A DNA stretch of 64,000 nt from Bacillus horti (GTDB taxonomy: Bacteria > Bacillota > Bacilli > Caldalkalibacillales > JCM-10596): positions 62,001 to 126,000 of the forward strand of contig NZ_JAUSTY010000008.1 of assembly GCF_030813115.1 (NCBI RefSeq), read 5' to 3'. The notes under the pieces are model-generated. The model did no database searches. It was given only the letters and a program-made list of their open reading frames with translations, and was not told where the DNA came from. The position numbers and the translations under genes were made by a program. Shown piece after piece: positions 1-8,666 of the stretch (position 1 is the stretch's first letter; each line of letters starts with the position of its first letter).

Positions 1-112
1 TTTTAAGACTAATCAAATCCTTCTATTACCTCTTTGAGATGGTCTTCGTCATCCATCAAACTTTTTCAACTTCGGAGTAATTTTAAAGTAATTGCTTATA
101 TAAAACTGTATT

Positions 113-159
113 CAAAAAATAGATACCCATGAATCTACTAAAGCCATTCATGAGTATCT
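113..159 (-). terminator. Rho-independent terminator after the secreted protein gene
   Basis: The arms at 121-133 and 147-159 pair over 13 bp with one G-U wobble. On the minus strand the hairpin is followed by a T-run (plus-strand A-run at 115-119). It lies 23 bp beyond the stop codon of the gene that ends at 182. Positions 1-112 hold no gene that I can support. Confidence 0.8.
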
Positions 160-181
160 TTATGTTAACTTTTATTTTTGT

Positions 182-1279
182 CTATGGCCTTTCACCTGTT
201 ATCGGGTCTGGTTCCACTCCAGTAGCATAGAAATAATTTAGATAGCTAACAAAATCAATAGCTTGATTCGTATCTAAATCGTAAACAAGCAAGTGAGGAC
301 CAACAAAATCGATATCTTCTTGGTCTAACCTTCTAGGTGTTCTTTTCCCTATTGTATCGTAAAATGTGCTCTCATAAATATGATCAGGTCCTGATTGATA
401 GTAGGAATTAAAATAAGTGAATAACGTTTGTGTGTCTAAGAAGAAAATCATGGCGTTATCCGAATTTGCATAATTGGAGGAGTAAGTCACCGGTCCTAAA
501 ACAGAACTAAACTTTACAGAAGAGATAACATGGCTCCTTCTTGTGTAACCACTTCCCCATGAAAAGTAGTCTTCCCTCTCCCAATTTAGATGCTCATTTG
601 TTCCTCCTATAGTAGCGACGAAAATACCACTGGAATATATATCACCATTTGCATATTGGGCAACAATATCACGTAGGCTAGCAGATGAAGAGAGAATGCT
701 TGTATAATTAGGTGGATTCATAGCATTCATAGAGATTCGATAATAGTCTCCTAATCCACCTAATGATTGTATCCTTATAGCATAATCTCCTTCTGGTAGC
801 TCTTGAAGTCCAAAGGTATATCCTGCTGGTACTATAACATTAGTTGGATAAGCTTGTCCTACTGACCAATCTACAACGTAAAGCTGTGCAACATACTCTT
901 CATTATTAGATATTAGTCGCTTCCGCATACTTTTATCATCAGTAGTTGAAAAGAAGTAAAAATCATCTGGATTCGTTGCCGTAAGGGCATTTATATAATC
1001 TAAATGTCCCCCTTCTACTAAAAAGTCTGAGGCTATCGTAGCTCCCTGTTCCAATGTGATAGATTCGTATGTATTTTTCTCGATGACATCAAAGGTAATA
1101 ATTTGTTCGTCTACACTTGTTGAAGCTTCAGGAATAAAATTCTTAAAGACTCTTTGTTCAAACTCCTCAATTGTAGGTAACTCTTGCTCCTCTGCTGCTG
1201 TAACAGAAATACTAAAACTACTTAAAACGAGTGTAACTGCTAGAACCAATTTCAATAGCCTTGATTGAACCTTAAGCAC
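182..1279 (-). CDS. Secreted protein of unknown function
   Basis: I do not recognise the family. A Sec signal peptide is visible: basic residues (KVQSRLLK), a hydrophobic core (LVLAVTLVLSSFSIS) and a VTA-A cleavage site, so the mature protein is exported. The rest is a soluble domain of about 340 residues with no obvious repeats, cell-wall anchor or SLH domain. The best start appears to be GTG at 1279, because AAAAGGAG abuts the in-frame ATG at 1288 but stands 7 nt from the GTG; this gives 365 residues. The gene stands alone, with its own terminator downstream and the fliB terminator upstream. The extracellular location is well supported; the function is open. Confidence 0.75.
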   Translation of the reverse strand: MLKVQSRLLKLVLAVTLVLSSFSISVTAAEEQELPTIEEFEQRVFKNFIPEASTSVDEQIITFDVIEKNTYESITLEQGATIASDFLVEGGHLDYINALTATNPDDFYFFSTTDDKSMRKRLISNNEEYVAQLYVVDWSVGQAYPTNVIVPAGYTFGLQELPEGDYAIRIQSLGGLGDYYRISMNAMNPPNYTSILSSSASLRDIVAQYANGDIYSSGIFVATIGGTNEHLNWEREDYFSWGSGYTRRSHVISSVKFSSVLGPVTYSSNYANSDNAMIFFLDTQTLFTYFNSYYQSGPDHIYESTFYDTIGKRTPRRLDQEDIDFVGPHLLVYDLDTNQAIDFVSYLNYFYATGVEPDPITGERP

Positions 1280-1403
1280 ACACAACATCTCCTTTTCGTA
1301 TTTAGTTTTCGTTTGAGAGAAATATAATAATGAAAATAACACATTTCATTATATTGTTAATACTAGATAATATTTTACATTTAGTCAATATAAAACTTAA
1401 AAT

Positions 1404-1453
1404 AAGAAAAAATGATATAAATTCCATTATTTTTTTGGGAATTTACATCATTT
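1404..1453 (-). terminator. Terminator after fliB
   Basis: The arms at 1410-1425 and 1438-1453 pair over 16 bp with a single G-U on the minus strand. A T-rich stretch follows (plus 1401-1409). It probably ends the flaG-fliD-fliT-fliS-fliB transcript. Confidence 0.8.
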
Positions 1454-1466
1454 TTAATAGGGTTGC

Positions 1467-2711
1467 TTATTCGTTCCTGATTAAAATAGCCATATGAGGC
1501 AAGGAGTTGAACCCAGCTTTCTTTAGTGCTTCAAATACTGTTGCTACGAATGTCCTATTATGCTCAATTACTTTAGCGAATGATTGGATTAATTTGATTA
1601 CATGATCCTCTTCCATCTGATCCTTATAATATCCAGTCATCCCCACCAGGTTAAACTTGATTAATGTATAGTGAATTATTAGTACTACATAATTTTCAAA
1701 AATATCTCTTCCATCAAAAGGAAATAGTTGCTTGAACATATAGTTAACTAAATAGTTTTCTAAGATAAACTCCTTGTCTTTCATAAATGGAGTATAAAAC
1801 TCTTGATAAACTCTCTTATATGTCTGTGTCAGCTCTTTTCTATCAACATTCTCCTTAAAATCTATACCTTTTAACGCTTCCTCCACACACTCTGCATATC
1901 TCTTACTCTTTATACCAATAGAAGCTCTTAAATCTGTAATTCTTGCAAGCATCTCTAGTTGAATAGATTCATCAGCCGTAAATTCGTCTAACACATTTTT
2001 AAATATCCCTTTTTGGACCATATCTGTATAGTTATCAATGATTTTGTGTACATCAATATCTTTATCTTTTTGATCTTGTATTTCATTTAAGAATAGCCCA
2101 ATAATTAACAAGCGCTCCCAAATCTCATAATCCCTACTTTTCATAACTTGAATGGTAAAGATTCTAATCTCTGAAAAATACTTCTCAAGTTTATTGTTAG
2201 CTAGAAGAAAGTTCTCATTCAACTTCTTACTTACCATAACATTTCCAGGATTATTCTCTTTTATCTCCTTAAAAGATATCCCCTGAGGATTAAGAAGCGC
2301 TAATCTAGCAGCTTCAGGACAAGATAAGGTTGCTGATCTCTCATACATCGAATTAACCTGATTTGAAATCCTAGGGAAGGTATTACAGGTGTTAGAAAGA
2401 AAGCTCTCTCCTAACTTCAATTGTACCCTACACAGCTTCTCCTCATTTAAAAAAGGACAGGCTCCCGTTTCATCCATTTTAATAGTAGCATATGCCTGTT
2501 GAGACTGATTAGAGCGGTTTCGAGATAAATTTTCTTTAAATAGCTCCTTTAACTCGGGATCCCTCGATTTTTTGTATTTCTTATACGTTTTATCATCAAT
2601 CCCAACGGACCAACCTATACAACATGTATCTTCACAGTCTGAACCTATACATCTAAATTCCTCAAGATATTCAGGAACAAGTGTTTTAACCTGTGATAAG
2701 TTTTTCGCCAT
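1467..2711 (-). CDS. fliB: Flagellin lysine-N-methylase FliB
   Basis: FliB-family enzymes transfer methyl groups from S-adenosylmethionine to surface lysines of flagellin. The Salmonella enzyme is reported to need an Fe-S cluster. The N-terminus carries the family cysteine pattern CIGSDCEDTCCIGW, followed by GACPFLNEEKLCRVQ and SNTCNTFPR; these cysteines are the likely cluster ligands. The start is set at 2711 (MAKNLSQV), which has AGGAAGG about 8 nt upstream; the earlier ATG at 2735 has none. The protein is 414 residues, close to the usual 400. It lies 105 bp after fliS with no terminator between, so it may share the flaG-fliDST transcript. Its substrates would be the four flagellins just upstream. 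The family call is firm; activity is inferred. Confidence 0.9.
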   Translation of the reverse strand: MAKNLSQVKTLVPEYLEEFRCIGSDCEDTCCIGWSVGIDDKTYKKYKKSRDPELKELFKENLSRNRSNQSQQAYATIKMDETGACPFLNEEKLCRVQLKLGESFLSNTCNTFPRISNQVNSMYERSATLSCPEAARLALLNPQGISFKEIKENNPGNVMVSKKLNENFLLANNKLEKYFSEIRIFTIQVMKSRDYEIWERLLIIGLFLNEIQDQKDKDIDVHKIIDNYTDMVQKGIFKNVLDEFTADESIQLEMLARITDLRASIGIKSKRYAECVEEALKGIDFKENVDRKELTQTYKRVYQEFYTPFMKDKEFILENYLVNYMFKQLFPFDGRDIFENYVVLIIHYTLIKFNLVGMTGYYKDQMEEDHVIKLIQSFAKVIEHNRTFVATVFEALKKAGFNSLPHMAILIRNE

Positions 2712-2815
2712 ATATGATATTCCTTCCTGTAGCATTCAAACTGTGAATGATTATTTATTCTTCTAACCATACCAAAGCATCTTTAAGAACTAAATAGTCT
2801 AATGGTGATGATTTG

Positions 2816-3226
2816 TTAATTATTTGGTTGATTTACGTTTGTTCCGTGAGTCTGTACTCTATTTATTTGAATAACTTGCTTCCAGGTATCCCTGAATTCA
2901 ACCACTAGGTTTTCAACTTCTTCTAAAATTTTTAAATCGTTTTTTATATTAGCTTGTATAAGTTGATTAACCATATAATCATATAATTGATACATACTAT
3001 GAGATACTTCATAATCCATATCTAATGTTAGCATTAATTCTCTAATTATGTTCTGAGCTTTAATAATATTTGTATTCTTAACCTCAATATTATTATCTTG
3101 AATGGCCTGCCTTGTTGCCTTTAAAAATTTTAGACAGCCGTTATACAGCATTAAAGTTAATTCACCTGGAGAAGCCGTATTAATTGAACTTTGTTGATAT
3201 GTTTGATAAGGATTTGAGAAAGTCAA
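2816..3226 (-). CDS. fliS: Flagellar export chaperone FliS
   Basis: FliS binds the C-terminal D0 segment of flagellin in the cytoplasm and prevents early polymerisation. In Bacillus it also releases FliW from flagellin. The 136-residue helical protein begins with the family signature NPYQTYQQSSI, and ASPGELTLMLYNGCLKFL is the classic first-helix region. The start codon is TTG at 3226 with AAGGAGG spaced correctly. It sits 23 bp after fliT in the fliD-fliT-fliS order (Bacillus subtilis has fliD-fliS-fliT). Confidence 0.95.
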   Translation of the reverse strand: MTFSNPYQTYQQSSINTASPGELTLMLYNGCLKFLKATRQAIQDNNIEVKNTNIIKAQNIIRELMLTLDMDYEVSHSMYQLYDYMVNQLIQANIKNDLKILEEVENLVVEFRDTWKQVIQINRVQTHGTNVNQPNN

Positions 3227-3249
3227 GCTTAGTCCTCCTTAAGATGGCT

Positions 3250-3639
3250 TTACTTCTTTTTGTCTATAAACGTTCCGTCTGCATATACGCTTTGATTATA
3301 GTAGCCTTTTGCAACCTTTTTCCCTTGTTGAAATCGTTGTAGCTGCACTTGATAAGAGCTGAAAATCCTATTTAGTTTAGGTGAAATAGCTCCCTGTAGA
3401 GACTTAAGCTCGACCAAAAGCGCTTGTTCCTCCTCAGACCAAACAGGATCATTTTTTTTGAATTCTTCATCAAACATGGAGATTATGGACTCTCTCTTGT
3501 CCATAATCTCTAGAATGAAGTTCATTTCATGTTCATTGTCTTTCTCAGTACTTATGGTTTCTAACAGTCGATCAACTCCTGCTGACAATTCAACTGTCTG
3601 TGAATGAAGCTGTTTTAAATAATTTGAGGATGCACTCAT
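3250..3639 (-). CDS. fliT: FliT-like flagellar chaperone
   Basis: This small helical protein (129 residues) occupies the FliT position directly after fliD. FliT proteins bind the FliD cap protein before export. Sequence identity in this family is low, so the call rests on size, helical content, the KRESIISMFDEEF helix and position. The ATG at 3639 overlaps the fliD stop codon as TAATG, which points to translational coupling; an upstream in-frame start would extend into fliD and is unlikely. There is no strong SD apart from GGTGG. Confidence 0.75.
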   Translation of the reverse strand: MSASSNYLKQLHSQTVELSAGVDRLLETISTEKDNEHEMNFILEIMDKRESIISMFDEEFKKNDPVWSEEEQALLVELKSLQGAISPKLNRIFSSYQVQLQRFQQGKKVAKGYYNQSVYADGTFIDKKK

Positions 3640-5135
3640 TACATACCACCAAACATATTTTGCATCATCCATGTGTTTTGAGATTCCATCTGAGCTAACG
3701 CTCTTTCCATGGCTGTGAATTGTCTCCAGTATCTATTTTCAATGAGAGCAAGACGGTCTTGCCATCTATTGATTTGATCATTCATATTTTTGTATCTTTC
3801 ACCGATATTACTAGAGTCGATATTTGGTGAGCCAGGTGTACCTGCCCTTTCCCTTAGTTCGTTTATTGCACTATTTACCTGACTATAAACTCTCTGGCCA
3901 ATACCCATTTCTGCAATGTTCCTATCCTCAGAGGTTTGGGTGAAAAGTCTCGTTACTTCATCAGGTCTTTCAGATATGGCAGATCTCAATTTATCTTCAT
4001 CAATAAACAATTTCCCACCAAACTCATAACTTCCAGTCGTAATCCCAATTTGTGAGAGCATAGAAAACTCCCCACTCGGAATTCCCTCTACTGGAGATGT
4101 AAAGGCACTTCTAAGATTGTCCGCTACCTTCCGTAATATTGAGTCACTTCTTAGCAAACCACTCATTGCCTTCTCGTCCCAAAGCTCCGCTTCCCGTTCC
4201 GAAAGTTCTCTTCGTTGCTCATCCGTTAGTGGTGCAAAATCTCTATATTTGGGTTCGATTAAAAGACTTTCTAGGTTACCAATAAGTTCATTGTACGCTT
4301 CTACAAAAGACTTAATTTGATCAACAAGCTTATCAGGATCACCCTGAACATTTATCGTGATTGGTTCTGCACCAGACGCCTGTAAAAGATTAAAATCAAC
4401 TCCGTTTACTCTTACCGTATTAGAAGTTTGGCCTGTAACTTCAACACCATTGTAAGTAAAGGATGCGTCTGATCCCTGTGCAGAAAGAGTTGAGCTTCCA
4501 CCAAATATCATGTCTCTGACGAAGGCCGTATCTTCAAATGAGAATCCTTGCCCCTCTCCCATTTCTCTTGTTGATATATAAAATCGTGAAGTTGTGTTAT
4601 CAAATGAAGCACGTAAACCTAATGAGTTACCTTCAGCATCCTTCGCACTGTTTATCTTCTGAGCGAGTGATTGAAAGGTATCATTCTCGTCCACTGTAAT
4701 TTCTGCTGTTAAACCAGCTTGGTTCGTTATCGTAAATGTTTGTGTACCAGATTCTAGAACAGTGTCCGTTCCCTTTGCACGGGAGCCCTCTAGATTAGAT
4801 AATGCATTTTCAGAATTCAGAGCTGCACTTCTAGCTAATTGAACATTAGATATTGTATACGATCCTGGTGTAGCATTTCCCTGAGCTGTAGCAGTAACAA
4901 CACTACTATTTGAGGAAGTTGCTTTAAATGCAGAAAAAGAAGATCCAAGCCTTAAAGAAGAATGTGCACTATTAAACGTTGCTAATGAAAGATTTATTCC
5001 ACGATAAGCATCTTGCTGCCATTCTGTCCATTGTTTTTTTTGAAATAAGCGATCAAGCGGAGCTCTTTCAGCCTGCATGATCTGCTTAACCATTGTATCT
5101 GTATCCATCCCAGAAAACATTCCACCTATTCTCAT
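3639..5135 (-). CDS. fliD: Flagellar filament cap protein FliD (hook-associated protein 2)
   Basis: FliD forms the cap at the filament tip and guides flagellin assembly. The 498-residue protein has the FliD_N region at about residues 5-105 (FSGMDTDTMVKQIMQAER), where MDTDTMV matches the family start, and FliD_C in the second half with VDQIKSFVEAYNELI. The C-terminal helix includes WQDRLALIENRYWRQFTAME. The ATG at 5135 follows AAAGGAG by 5 nt. It lies 28 bp after flaG, under the same SigmaD promoter. Confidence 0.96.
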   Translation of the reverse strand: MRIGGMFSGMDTDTMVKQIMQAERAPLDRLFQKKQWTEWQQDAYRGINLSLATFNSAHSSLRLGSSFSAFKATSSNSSVVTATAQGNATPGSYTISNVQLARSAALNSENALSNLEGSRAKGTDTVLESGTQTFTITNQAGLTAEITVDENDTFQSLAQKINSAKDAEGNSLGLRASFDNTTSRFYISTREMGEGQGFSFEDTAFVRDMIFGGSSTLSAQGSDASFTYNGVEVTGQTSNTVRVNGVDFNLLQASGAEPITINVQGDPDKLVDQIKSFVEAYNELIGNLESLLIEPKYRDFAPLTDEQRRELSEREAELWDEKAMSGLLRSDSILRKVADNLRSAFTSPVEGIPSGEFSMLSQIGITTGSYEFGGKLFIDEDKLRSAISERPDEVTRLFTQTSEDRNIAEMGIGQRVYSQVNSAINELRERAGTPGSPNIDSSNIGERYKNMNDQINRWQDRLALIENRYWRQFTAMERALAQMESQNTWMMQNMFGGM

Positions 5136-5163
5136 GACGCTCTCCTTTACAAAAAGTTATCTT

Positions 5164-5505
5164 TTAGATTCTTTCATCAATTAATATACCTGCTAACTCT
5201 TGAAGCTTTTCCACTATGTCTAAAAATTTCTTAGGTGGTACTTCCTTAATGACTTCGTTTGTTTCTGAATTTCTAATTTCTACGTAATACGTATTTAATC
5301 CCTCATGAAGATGAAACTGAACATGTGTATTAGTTGACTTAAAAAAATGATTAGCTCCTTTAATCATTTCTCCGATATTTTGAGGTAACTGAGCCTGTGA
5401 CTGATCTTGTTGTATAGACTTATCTCCTCTTATTTGAGATTGAGCTGTCTTGTTTAAAGGAACTCGTGGTGAACTAGCTTCACCAGAAATTCGAATAGAA
5501 TCCAT
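5164..5505 (-). CDS. flaG: FlaG family flagellar protein
   Basis: FlaG proteins influence filament length and usually precede fliD. The 113-residue product has a disordered Gln-rich N-terminus (about 1-45) and a conserved C-terminal FlaG domain with VQFHLHEGLNTYYVEIRN and VIKEVPPKKFLDIVEKLQEL. The ATG at 5505 is preceded by GGGGGAAA. It is the first gene of the flaG-fliD-fliT-fliS(-fliB) unit and has a consensus SigmaD promoter 40 bp upstream. Confidence 0.92.
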   Translation of the reverse strand: MDSIRISGEASSPRVPLNKTAQSQIRGDKSIQQDQSQAQLPQNIGEMIKGANHFFKSTNTHVQFHLHEGLNTYYVEIRNSETNEVIKEVPPKKFLDIVEKLQELAGILIDERI

Positions 5506-5545
5506 TCTATTTCCCCCGATCAGTAGCTTTAACTTCTTATATTAT

Positions 5546-5572
5546 ATATCGGCAAATCCTCAACGATTTTTA
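5546..5572 (-). promoter_or_regulatory. SigmaD promoter for flaG-fliDTS
   Basis: Read on the minus strand, this is TAAA, 15 nt, then GCCGATAT, a perfect match to the SigmaD (motility) consensus. It ends about 40 bp before the flaG start codon. Confidence 0.88.
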
Positions 5573-5642
5573 ATAATTATGTATGATTTCCCTCACTATT
5601 TCCTCTATTTTTGCACGGTGATTCATATAATATAGAAAACCA

Positions 5643-5686
5643 TAATAAAAAAGAGACTCTAAGGATATACCCAGAGTCTCTTTTAA
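5643..5686 (-). terminator. Terminator of flagellin copy A
   Basis: A perfect 12-bp stem (5649-5660 with 5673-5684), AAAAGAGACTCT, is followed by T-residues on the minus strand. It lies 20 bp past the stop codon of the last flagellin gene. Confidence 0.9.
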
Positions 5687-5704
5687 AGTTCTACCATTCA
5701 TACA

Positions 5705-6484
5705 TTATCTAATTAACTGTAGAACACCTTGTGGTAACTGATTAGCCTGCGCCAGCATCGCTGTGGCAGCCTGAGTTAAAATGTTGTTTTTCGTGAAGCC
5801 CATCATCTCTAACGCCATATCTGTATCGCGGATACGGGATTCAGAGGCTTGTAGGTTTTCAATCGTAGTCCCTAAGTTATTTGAAGTATACTCTAGACGA
5901 TTCTGCTTCGCACCAAGCGTACCTCTTTCAGAAGCTACACTCTTGATTGCCGTCTCAATATCCGCTCTACCATTTGCTTTAGATAAGTTATTGAAATCAG
6001 CTGCATTAATTGTATCTATTTCAATAGTTGAGCCAGTATCGTCTGTAACAATATTAATTTTAGCAGCCGCAGCAGGACTGATATTAATTCCGTTAAATGT
6101 TGTTTTTTCCATGATTTCTTTAATTTGTGCACCTAACTCATCTAATTCTGAGTCGATGTTCTTTTTGTCTTCATCAGAGTAAGTACCATTATCTTTCTGT
6201 ACATTTAACTCTTTCATACGCGTTAGCATAGCACTTACTTCATTCAAAGCACCCTCTGCTGTTTGTACAAATGAAATACCGTCTTGTACGTTACGTTGAG
6301 CTTGTGAAAGACCACGAATTTGACCTCTCATTACTTCTGAGATGGATAGACCCGCAGCGTCATCTGCTGCACGGTTAATTCTTAATCCAGAAGATAGTCT
6401 TTCTGTGTTCTTACTTGTGTTAAACGTGTTCATTGATAGGTTACGGTGAGAGTTTAAAGCAATTACGTTTGTATTAATTCTCAT
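5705..6484 (-). CDS. hag: Flagellin, copy A (last of four tandem genes)
   Basis: Flagellin is the filament subunit exported through the flagellar secretion system. The 259 residues contain the D0/D1 domains only, a short Bacillus-type flagellin. The N-terminal part (MRINTNVIALNSHRNLSM, then SGLRINRAADDAAG) and the last 65 residues (ending LPQGVLQLIR) are nearly identical in all four copies. The variable stretch is at about residues 107-187 and here contains NISPAAAAKINIVTDD. Its leader is almost identical to that of copy C, 2,090 bp away. It has its own SigmaD-type promoter, CsrA hairpin and terminator. Lysines in the variable part are possible FliB targets. Confidence 0.97.
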   Translation of the reverse strand: MRINTNVIALNSHRNLSMNTFNTSKNTERLSSGLRINRAADDAAGLSISEVMRGQIRGLSQAQRNVQDGISFVQTAEGALNEVSAMLTRMKELNVQKDNGTYSDEDKKNIDSELDELGAQIKEIMEKTTFNGINISPAAAAKINIVTDDTGSTIEIDTINAADFNNLSKANGRADIETAIKSVASERGTLGAKQNRLEYTSNNLGTTIENLQASESRIRDTDMALEMMGFTKNNILTQAATAMLAQANQLPQGVLQLIR

Positions 6485-6492
6485 TTTCTTGT

Positions 6493-6529
6493 TCCTCCTT
6501 GAATTTTAATACCCCACGTCCATGTGGGG
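6493..6529 (-). promoter_or_regulatory. CsrA-binding leader of flagellin copy A
   Basis: On the minus strand a perfect 6-bp hairpin at 6512-6529 (CCCCAC, loop ATGGAC, GTGGGG) presents the CsrA motif ANGGA in its loop. The second GGA site is the Shine-Dalgarno AAGGAGGA at 6493-6500. In B. subtilis CsrA binds two such hag sites to block translation. In this copy the SD is not flanked by a stem. Confidence 0.75.
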
Positions 6530-6576
6530 AAGTGTCCACACAACTGGCCAACCATTAGCAGAACACCTTACTATGT

Positions 6577-6604
6577 ATATCGGAATGTCTTCTCCAATTG
6601 TTTA
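6577..6604 (-). promoter_or_regulatory. SigmaD-type promoter of flagellin copy A
   Basis: TAAA, 16 nt, TCCGATAT on the minus strand. It is one nucleotide longer and one base off the SigmaD consensus. The transcript would have a leader of about 85 nt. Confidence 0.75.
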
Positions 6605-6683
6605 TCATTTTTCCTTTATTTTTTTATATTTTATAGACAGACCAAAGATTTGTCCATTACATAAGTTTTTACTTCATCCCATG

Positions 6684-6720
6684 AAAAAGAGACCCTAGGG
6701 CACTTCCTAGAATCTCTTTA
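6684..6720 (-). terminator. Terminator of flagellin copy B
   Basis: AAAGAGA and CCTAGG arms pair across 6684-6720 with G-U wobbles on the minus strand. It is near-identical to the terminator of copy D at 8783-8819. Confidence 0.8.
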
Positions 6721-6746
6721 AAAGTATTAAATGCTTATGCTTAGAA

Positions 6747-7526
6747 TTATCTAATTAACTGTAGCACACCTTGTGGTAGCTGATTCGCCTGCGCTAGCAT
6801 CGCTGTAGCAGCTTGAGTTAAAATGTTGTTTTTCGTGAAGCCCATCATCTCTAACGCCATATCTGTATCACGGATACGGGATTCAGAGGCTTGAAGGTTT
6901 TCAATTGTAGTTCCTAGGTTATTTGAAGTATACTCTAAACGGTTTTGCTTCGCACCTAGTGTACCTCTTTCAGAAGCTACACTCTTTATTGCCGTTTCAA
7001 CAAGTGCTCGACCACTTGCTTTAGTTAAGTTATTAAACGCAGCTGCGTTAATTACATTTATTTCAATCTTTGATCCACCGTCATCTGTAACAATTTCGAC
7101 TTTAGTGCCTGCAGCACCACTGATTTTAATACCGTTAAATGTAGTATTCTCCATGATTTCTTTAATCTGTGTACCTAACTCATCTAATTCTGAGTCAATG
7201 TTCTTTTTGTCCTCATCAGAGTAAGTACCATTTTCCTTTTGTACATTTAATTCTTTCATACGTGTTAGCATGGCACTTACTTCATTCAAAGCACCCTCTG
7301 CTGTTTGTACAAAGGAAATACCATCTTGTACGTTACGTTGAGCTTGTTGAAGACCACGAATTTGTCCTCTCATTACTTCTGAGATGGATAGACCCGCAGC
7401 ATCATCTGCTGCACGGTTAATTCTTAATCCAGAAGATAGTCTTTCTGTGTTCTTACTTGTGTTAAATGTGTTCATTGATAGATTACGGTGAGAGTTTAAA
7501 GCAATGACATTCGTATTAATTCTCAT
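6747..7526 (-). CDS. hag: Flagellin, copy B
   Basis: A 259-residue flagellin with the same D0/D1 ends as the other copies. It is the only copy with RGLQQAQRN instead of RGLSQAQRN near residue 85. Its variable part has KISGAAGTKVEIVTDD and is closest to copy A, while its leader (SD hairpin, AAGGA loop) is closest to copy D. This points to duplication of an A-B type pair and later exchange between copies. It is transcribed singly from its own promoter. Confidence 0.97.
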   Translation of the reverse strand: MRINTNVIALNSHRNLSMNTFNTSKNTERLSSGLRINRAADDAAGLSISEVMRGQIRGLQQAQRNVQDGISFVQTAEGALNEVSAMLTRMKELNVQKENGTYSDEDKKNIDSELDELGTQIKEIMENTTFNGIKISGAAGTKVEIVTDDGGSKIEINVINAAAFNNLTKASGRALVETAIKSVASERGTLGAKQNRLEYTSNNLGTTIENLQASESRIRDTDMALEMMGFTKNNILTQAATAMLAQANQLPQGVLQLIR

Positions 7527-7529
7527 GAT

Positions 7530-7573
7530 TCAAGTTCCTCCTTGAGGGTTATTTTCTCCACTTCCTTGTGGGA
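7530..7573 (-). promoter_or_regulatory. CsrA-binding leader of flagellin copy B
   Basis: Two GGA-loop hairpins are visible on the minus strand. The upstream one at 7556-7573 has a 4-bp core stem (CCAC/GTGG) with loop AAGGAA. The downstream one at 7530-7545 puts the Shine-Dalgarno in the loop: TCAAG, GAGGAA, CTTGA. Occupancy by CsrA would mask the ribosome site directly. Confidence 0.75.
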
Positions 7574-7623
7574 AAGGTAGTCATATTGCTGGCCAGCTAT
7601 ACAATTGGACACCTTTACCATAT

Positions 7624-7651
7624 ATATCGGATTATTTATTCAAAATGTTTA
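7624..7651 (-). promoter_or_regulatory. SigmaD-type promoter of flagellin copy B
   Basis: TAAA, 16 nt, TCCGATAT on the minus strand; the same off-consensus form as copies A and C. Confidence 0.75.
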
Positions 7652-7732
7652 CTGTTATTGTAACTTTTTTGCATGTATTTACAAAAATCATGTCTTTTTA
7701 CTTAGTTTTGATTAAAAAAATATGATTAAAGT

Positions 7733-7774
7733 AAAAAAGAGACCCTAGAACAATATCCTAGAATCTCTTTAAAA
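7733..7774 (-). terminator. Terminator of flagellin copy C
   Basis: The arms AAAGAGACCCTAG and CTAGAATCTCTTT pair with wobbles on the minus strand, followed by T-residues. It sits 18 bp past the stop of copy C. Confidence 0.8.
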
Positions 7775-7791
7775 GCATTAAAATGCTCAAA

Positions 7792-8574
7792 TTATCTAAT
7801 TAACTGTAGAACACCTTGTGGTAATTGATTAGCCTGCGCCAGCATCGCTGTGGCAGCCTGAGTTAAGATGTTGTTTTTCGTGAAGCCCATCATCTCTAAC
7901 GCCATATCTGTATCACGGATACGGGATTCAGAGGCTTGAAGATTTTCGACCGTAGTTCCTAGGTTGTTTGATGTATACTCTAGACGGTTCTGCTTCGCAC
8001 CTAGTGTACCTCTTTCTGCAGCAACTTGTTTGATAGCAGCTTCAATATTTTCACGAGTATTAGTACTGTCTAAGTCTGTAAAAGCAGCTTCGTTTGCGAA
8101 GCTCTCAATTACAATTTCAGTTCCAATATCATCAACAACAATTTTTACATCTGCAGCATCGTCTCCACCAATATGAATTCCATTAAAGGTAGTATTTTCT
8201 ATAATGGCATCAATTTGTAGGCCAAGCTCATCTAACTCCGCATTGATATTTTTAATATCTTCATCAGAGTAAGTACCATTTTCTTTCTGTACATTTAACT
8301 CTTTCATACGTGTTAGCATAGCGCTTACTTCATTCAAAGCACCCTCTGCTGTTTGTACAAAGGAAATACCATCTTGTACGTTACGTTGAGCTTGTGACAA
8401 ACCGCGAATTTGGCCTCTCATCACTTCTGAGATGGATAGACCTGCAGCATCATCTGCCGCACGGTTGATTCTCAATCCAGAAGATAGTCTTTCTGTGTTC
8501 TTACTTGTGTTAAATGTGTTCATCGATAGGTTACGATGAGAGTTTAAGGCAATTACGTTTGTATTAATTCTCAT
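7792..8574 (-). CDS. hag: Flagellin, copy C
   Basis: A 260-residue flagellin, the most divergent in the variable segment (HIGGDDAADVKIVVDDIG and SFANEAAFTDLDSTNTREN). It carries a Val in GTTVENLQASE where the others have Ile. The ends are otherwise identical to the other copies. Leader and promoter are nearly base-for-base those of copy A, offset by exactly 2,090 bp. Confidence 0.97.
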   Translation of the reverse strand: MRINTNVIALNSHRNLSMNTFNTSKNTERLSSGLRINRAADDAAGLSISEVMRGQIRGLSQAQRNVQDGISFVQTAEGALNEVSAMLTRMKELNVQKENGTYSDEDIKNINAELDELGLQIDAIIENTTFNGIHIGGDDAADVKIVVDDIGTEIVIESFANEAAFTDLDSTNTRENIEAAIKQVAAERGTLGAKQNRLEYTSNNLGTTVENLQASESRIRDTDMALEMMGFTKNNILTQAATAMLAQANQLPQGVLQLIR

Positions 8575-8582
8575 TTTCTTGT

Positions 8583-8619
8583 TCCTCCTTGAATTTTAAT
8601 ACCCCACGTCCATGTGGGG
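8583..8619 (-). promoter_or_regulatory. CsrA-binding leader of flagellin copy C
   Basis: The same layout as copy A at +2,090 bp: the CCCCAC-ATGGAC-GTGGGG hairpin at 8602-8619 and the unpaired SD AAGGAGGA at 8583-8590 on the minus strand. Confidence 0.75.
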
Positions 8620-8666
8620 AAGTGTCCACACAACTGGCCAGCCATTAGCAGGACACCTTACTATGT

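Noticed and set aside
1-112. End of another gene at the left edge
   Set aside because: The only open frame (MDDEDHLKEVIEGFD) is about 15 codons long with a stop just upstream.
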